From: Paracoccaceae bacterium
GTDB lineage: Bacteria > Pseudomonadota > Alphaproteobacteria > Rhodobacterales > Rhodobacteraceae
Assembly: GCA_027030435.1 (NCBI GenBank)
Contig: JALVEX010000031.1
Coordinates: 1 to 5,629, forward strand
Reading direction: 5' to 3'
Length of the DNA stretch: 5,629 bases
The notes beneath the pieces were generated by a model that did not search any database, was not told where the DNA came from, and was given only the letters and a program-made list of their open reading frames with translations. The translations under genes were made by a program, and so were the position numbers. Below, in pieces: positions 4,579 to 5,629 of this stretch (position 1 is its first letter; every line of letters begins with the position of its first letter).

Positions 4579-5629
4579 ATGAAGAAGATGAACAGAATCG
4601 CGAAAGGCCTGGCCGTGGCGCTGATCGCCGCGCTGCCCCTTGGCGCAGGCAAGGCCGGCGCGGGGGAAGAGAAGCTCAAGGTCGGCATGATCACCACGCT
4701 TTCGGGCGGCGGCGCGGGGCTCGGGATCGATGTGCGCGATGGCTTCCTGCTGGCGCTGAAGCTGGCGGACGCGGCGAATGTGGAGGTGGTGATCGAGGAC
4801 GATCAGCGCAAGCCCGACATCGCCGTGCAGCTCGCCGACCGCATGATCCAGCAGGACAAGGTGGACGTGCTGACGGGGATCATCTGGTCCAACCTCGCGA
4901 TGGCGGTGGTGCCCGCAGCCACGGCGCAGGGCCGGTTCTACATCTCGCCCAACGCCGGCCCCTCGGCGCTCGCCGGCAAGGGCTGCCATCCGCTCTATTT
5001 CAACGTTGCCTGGCAGAACGACAATCTCCACGAGGCCGCCGGCGCCTACGCCAATGACGCGGGCTTCGGGAAAACCTTTATCCTCGCCCCCAACTATCCG
5101 GCCGGCAAGGATGCGCTCACCGGCTTCAAGCGCTTCTACAAGGGCGAGATCGCGGGCGAGATCTATACCAGGCTCGGGCAGAAGGATTACGCCTCCGAGA
5201 TCGCCCAGATCCGCGCCAGCGGGGCCGACAGCGTGTTCTTCTTCCTGCCCGGCGGCATGGGGATCGCCTTCCTGAAGCAATACAGGGATGCGGGCGTGGA
5301 TCTGCCGATGGTCGGCCCCGCCTTCAGCTTCGATCAGAACATCCTGCAGGCGGTGGGCGATGCGGCGCTCGGCGTCAGGAACACCTCGCAGTGGAACAAG
5401 GATCTCGACAACCTGACCAACCGCGAGTTCGTCGCCGCCTTCCAGGCCGAATACGGCCGCCTGCCCTCGCTCTACGCCAGCCAGGGCTATGATGCGGCCA
5501 ATCTGCTGCTGAGCGCGATGGACAAGGCCGATGTGAGCGACACCAAGGCCTTCCGCAAGGCGCTGGAAGCGGCCGATTTCGCCTCCGTGCGCGGCGATTT
5601 CCGCTTCAATACCAATCACCACCCGATCC
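4579..5629 (+). CDS. Periplasmic solute-binding protein of a Liv/HAAT-type ABC transporter (5' part, cut by window end)
   Basis: This protein captures a small substrate in the periplasm and delivers it to an ABC permease of the branched-chain amino acid (HAAT) class. About 350 codons are visible and the gene runs past the window end; members of the family are usually near 380-400 residues, so only the C-terminus is missing. The signal peptide is clear: n-region MKKMNRIAKG, core LAVALIAALPLGAG and a likely AGA-GEE cleavage after residue 28. The mature protein has the type I periplasmic-binding fold (Peripla_BP_6): KLKVGMITTLSGGGAGLG with RDGFLLALK at the start, VVIEDDQRKPDIAVQLADRMI, then WSNLAMAVVPAA, YISPNAGPSALAGKGC, and FFFLPGGMGIAFLKQY in the second lobe. 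The HAAT class binds amino acids, amides, urea and aromatic acids, and I cannot tell which applies. Permease and ATPase genes (livHMGF-like) would be expected downstream, outside the window. ATG 4555 is an alternative in-frame start. Confidence 0.9.
   Translation, partial: MKKMNRIAKGLAVALIAALPLGAGKAGAGEEKLKVGMITTLSGGGAGLGIDVRDGFLLALKLADAANVEVVIEDDQRKPDIAVQLADRMIQQDKVDVLTGIIWSNLAMAVVPAATAQGRFYISPNAGPSALAGKGCHPLYFNVAWQNDNLHEAAGAYANDAGFGKTFILAPNYPAGKDALTGFKRFYKGEIAGEIYTRLGQKDYASEIAQIRASGADSVFFFLPGGMGIAFLKQYRDAGVDLPMVGPAFSFDQNILQAVGDAALGVRNTSQWNKDLDNLTNREFVAAFQAEYGRLPSLYASQGYDAANLLLSAMDKADVSDTKAFRKALEAADFASVRGDFRFNTNHHPI

Noticed and set aside
4357..5622. Long stop-free minus-strand frame joined to the DUF808 gene and opposite the solute-binding protein
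   Set aside because: It is antisense to a gene with a clear signal peptide and family motifs. Its translation is low in complexity and shows no domain, as expected from strong third-position GC bias. DUF808 begins exactly at 4356.

Overview
The window looks like chromosomal DNA from a member of the Rhodobacterales (Alphaproteobacteria). The DNA is GC-rich, with strong third-position GC bias that leaves long open frames opposite the real genes. Near the left edge is a G/C hairpin joined to GGAGTATTTTCGCCAAGAT on the minus strand, a terminator-like module I remember as common in that order. The assignment is an inference from these two features, not a search result.

Left part (1-1809): the window opens with about 257 bases without a gene, holding the hairpin and a short direct repeat. 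Next, on the minus strand, comes a probable GT-A glycosyltransferase related to GT8 (258-1259). It diverges across an 88-base gap from a small exported protein of unknown function (plus strand, 1348-1809), whose signal peptide contains a 9-base tandem repeat.

Middle part (1833-3135): two minus-strand genes probably form an operon. A Crp/Fnr-superfamily regulator is transcribed first and is followed 34 bases later by a DUF4202 protein. The regulator has an FNR-type recognition helix (ExxSR) but lacks the N-terminal cysteines of the oxygen-sensing FNR iron-sulphur cluster, so it is closer to the DNR/NnrR-like regulators.

Right part (3328-5629): a DUF808 (YedI-like) inner-membrane protein on the minus strand carries an unusual histidine-rich loop, and a strong hairpin lies just past its stop. 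It diverges from the start of a periplasmic type I solute-binding protein of a branched-chain-amino-acid-type (HAAT/Liv) ABC transporter. That gene is cut by the right edge after about 350 codons, and its permease and ATPase partners are not in view.

These genes look like ordinary accessory or housekeeping neighbours with no single shared pathway. I see no mobile element, CRISPR array, RNA gene, toxin-antitoxin pair or defence module. The items most worth a second look are the regulator-DUF4202 pair, the His-rich DUF808 loop, and the conserved-looking terminator module.
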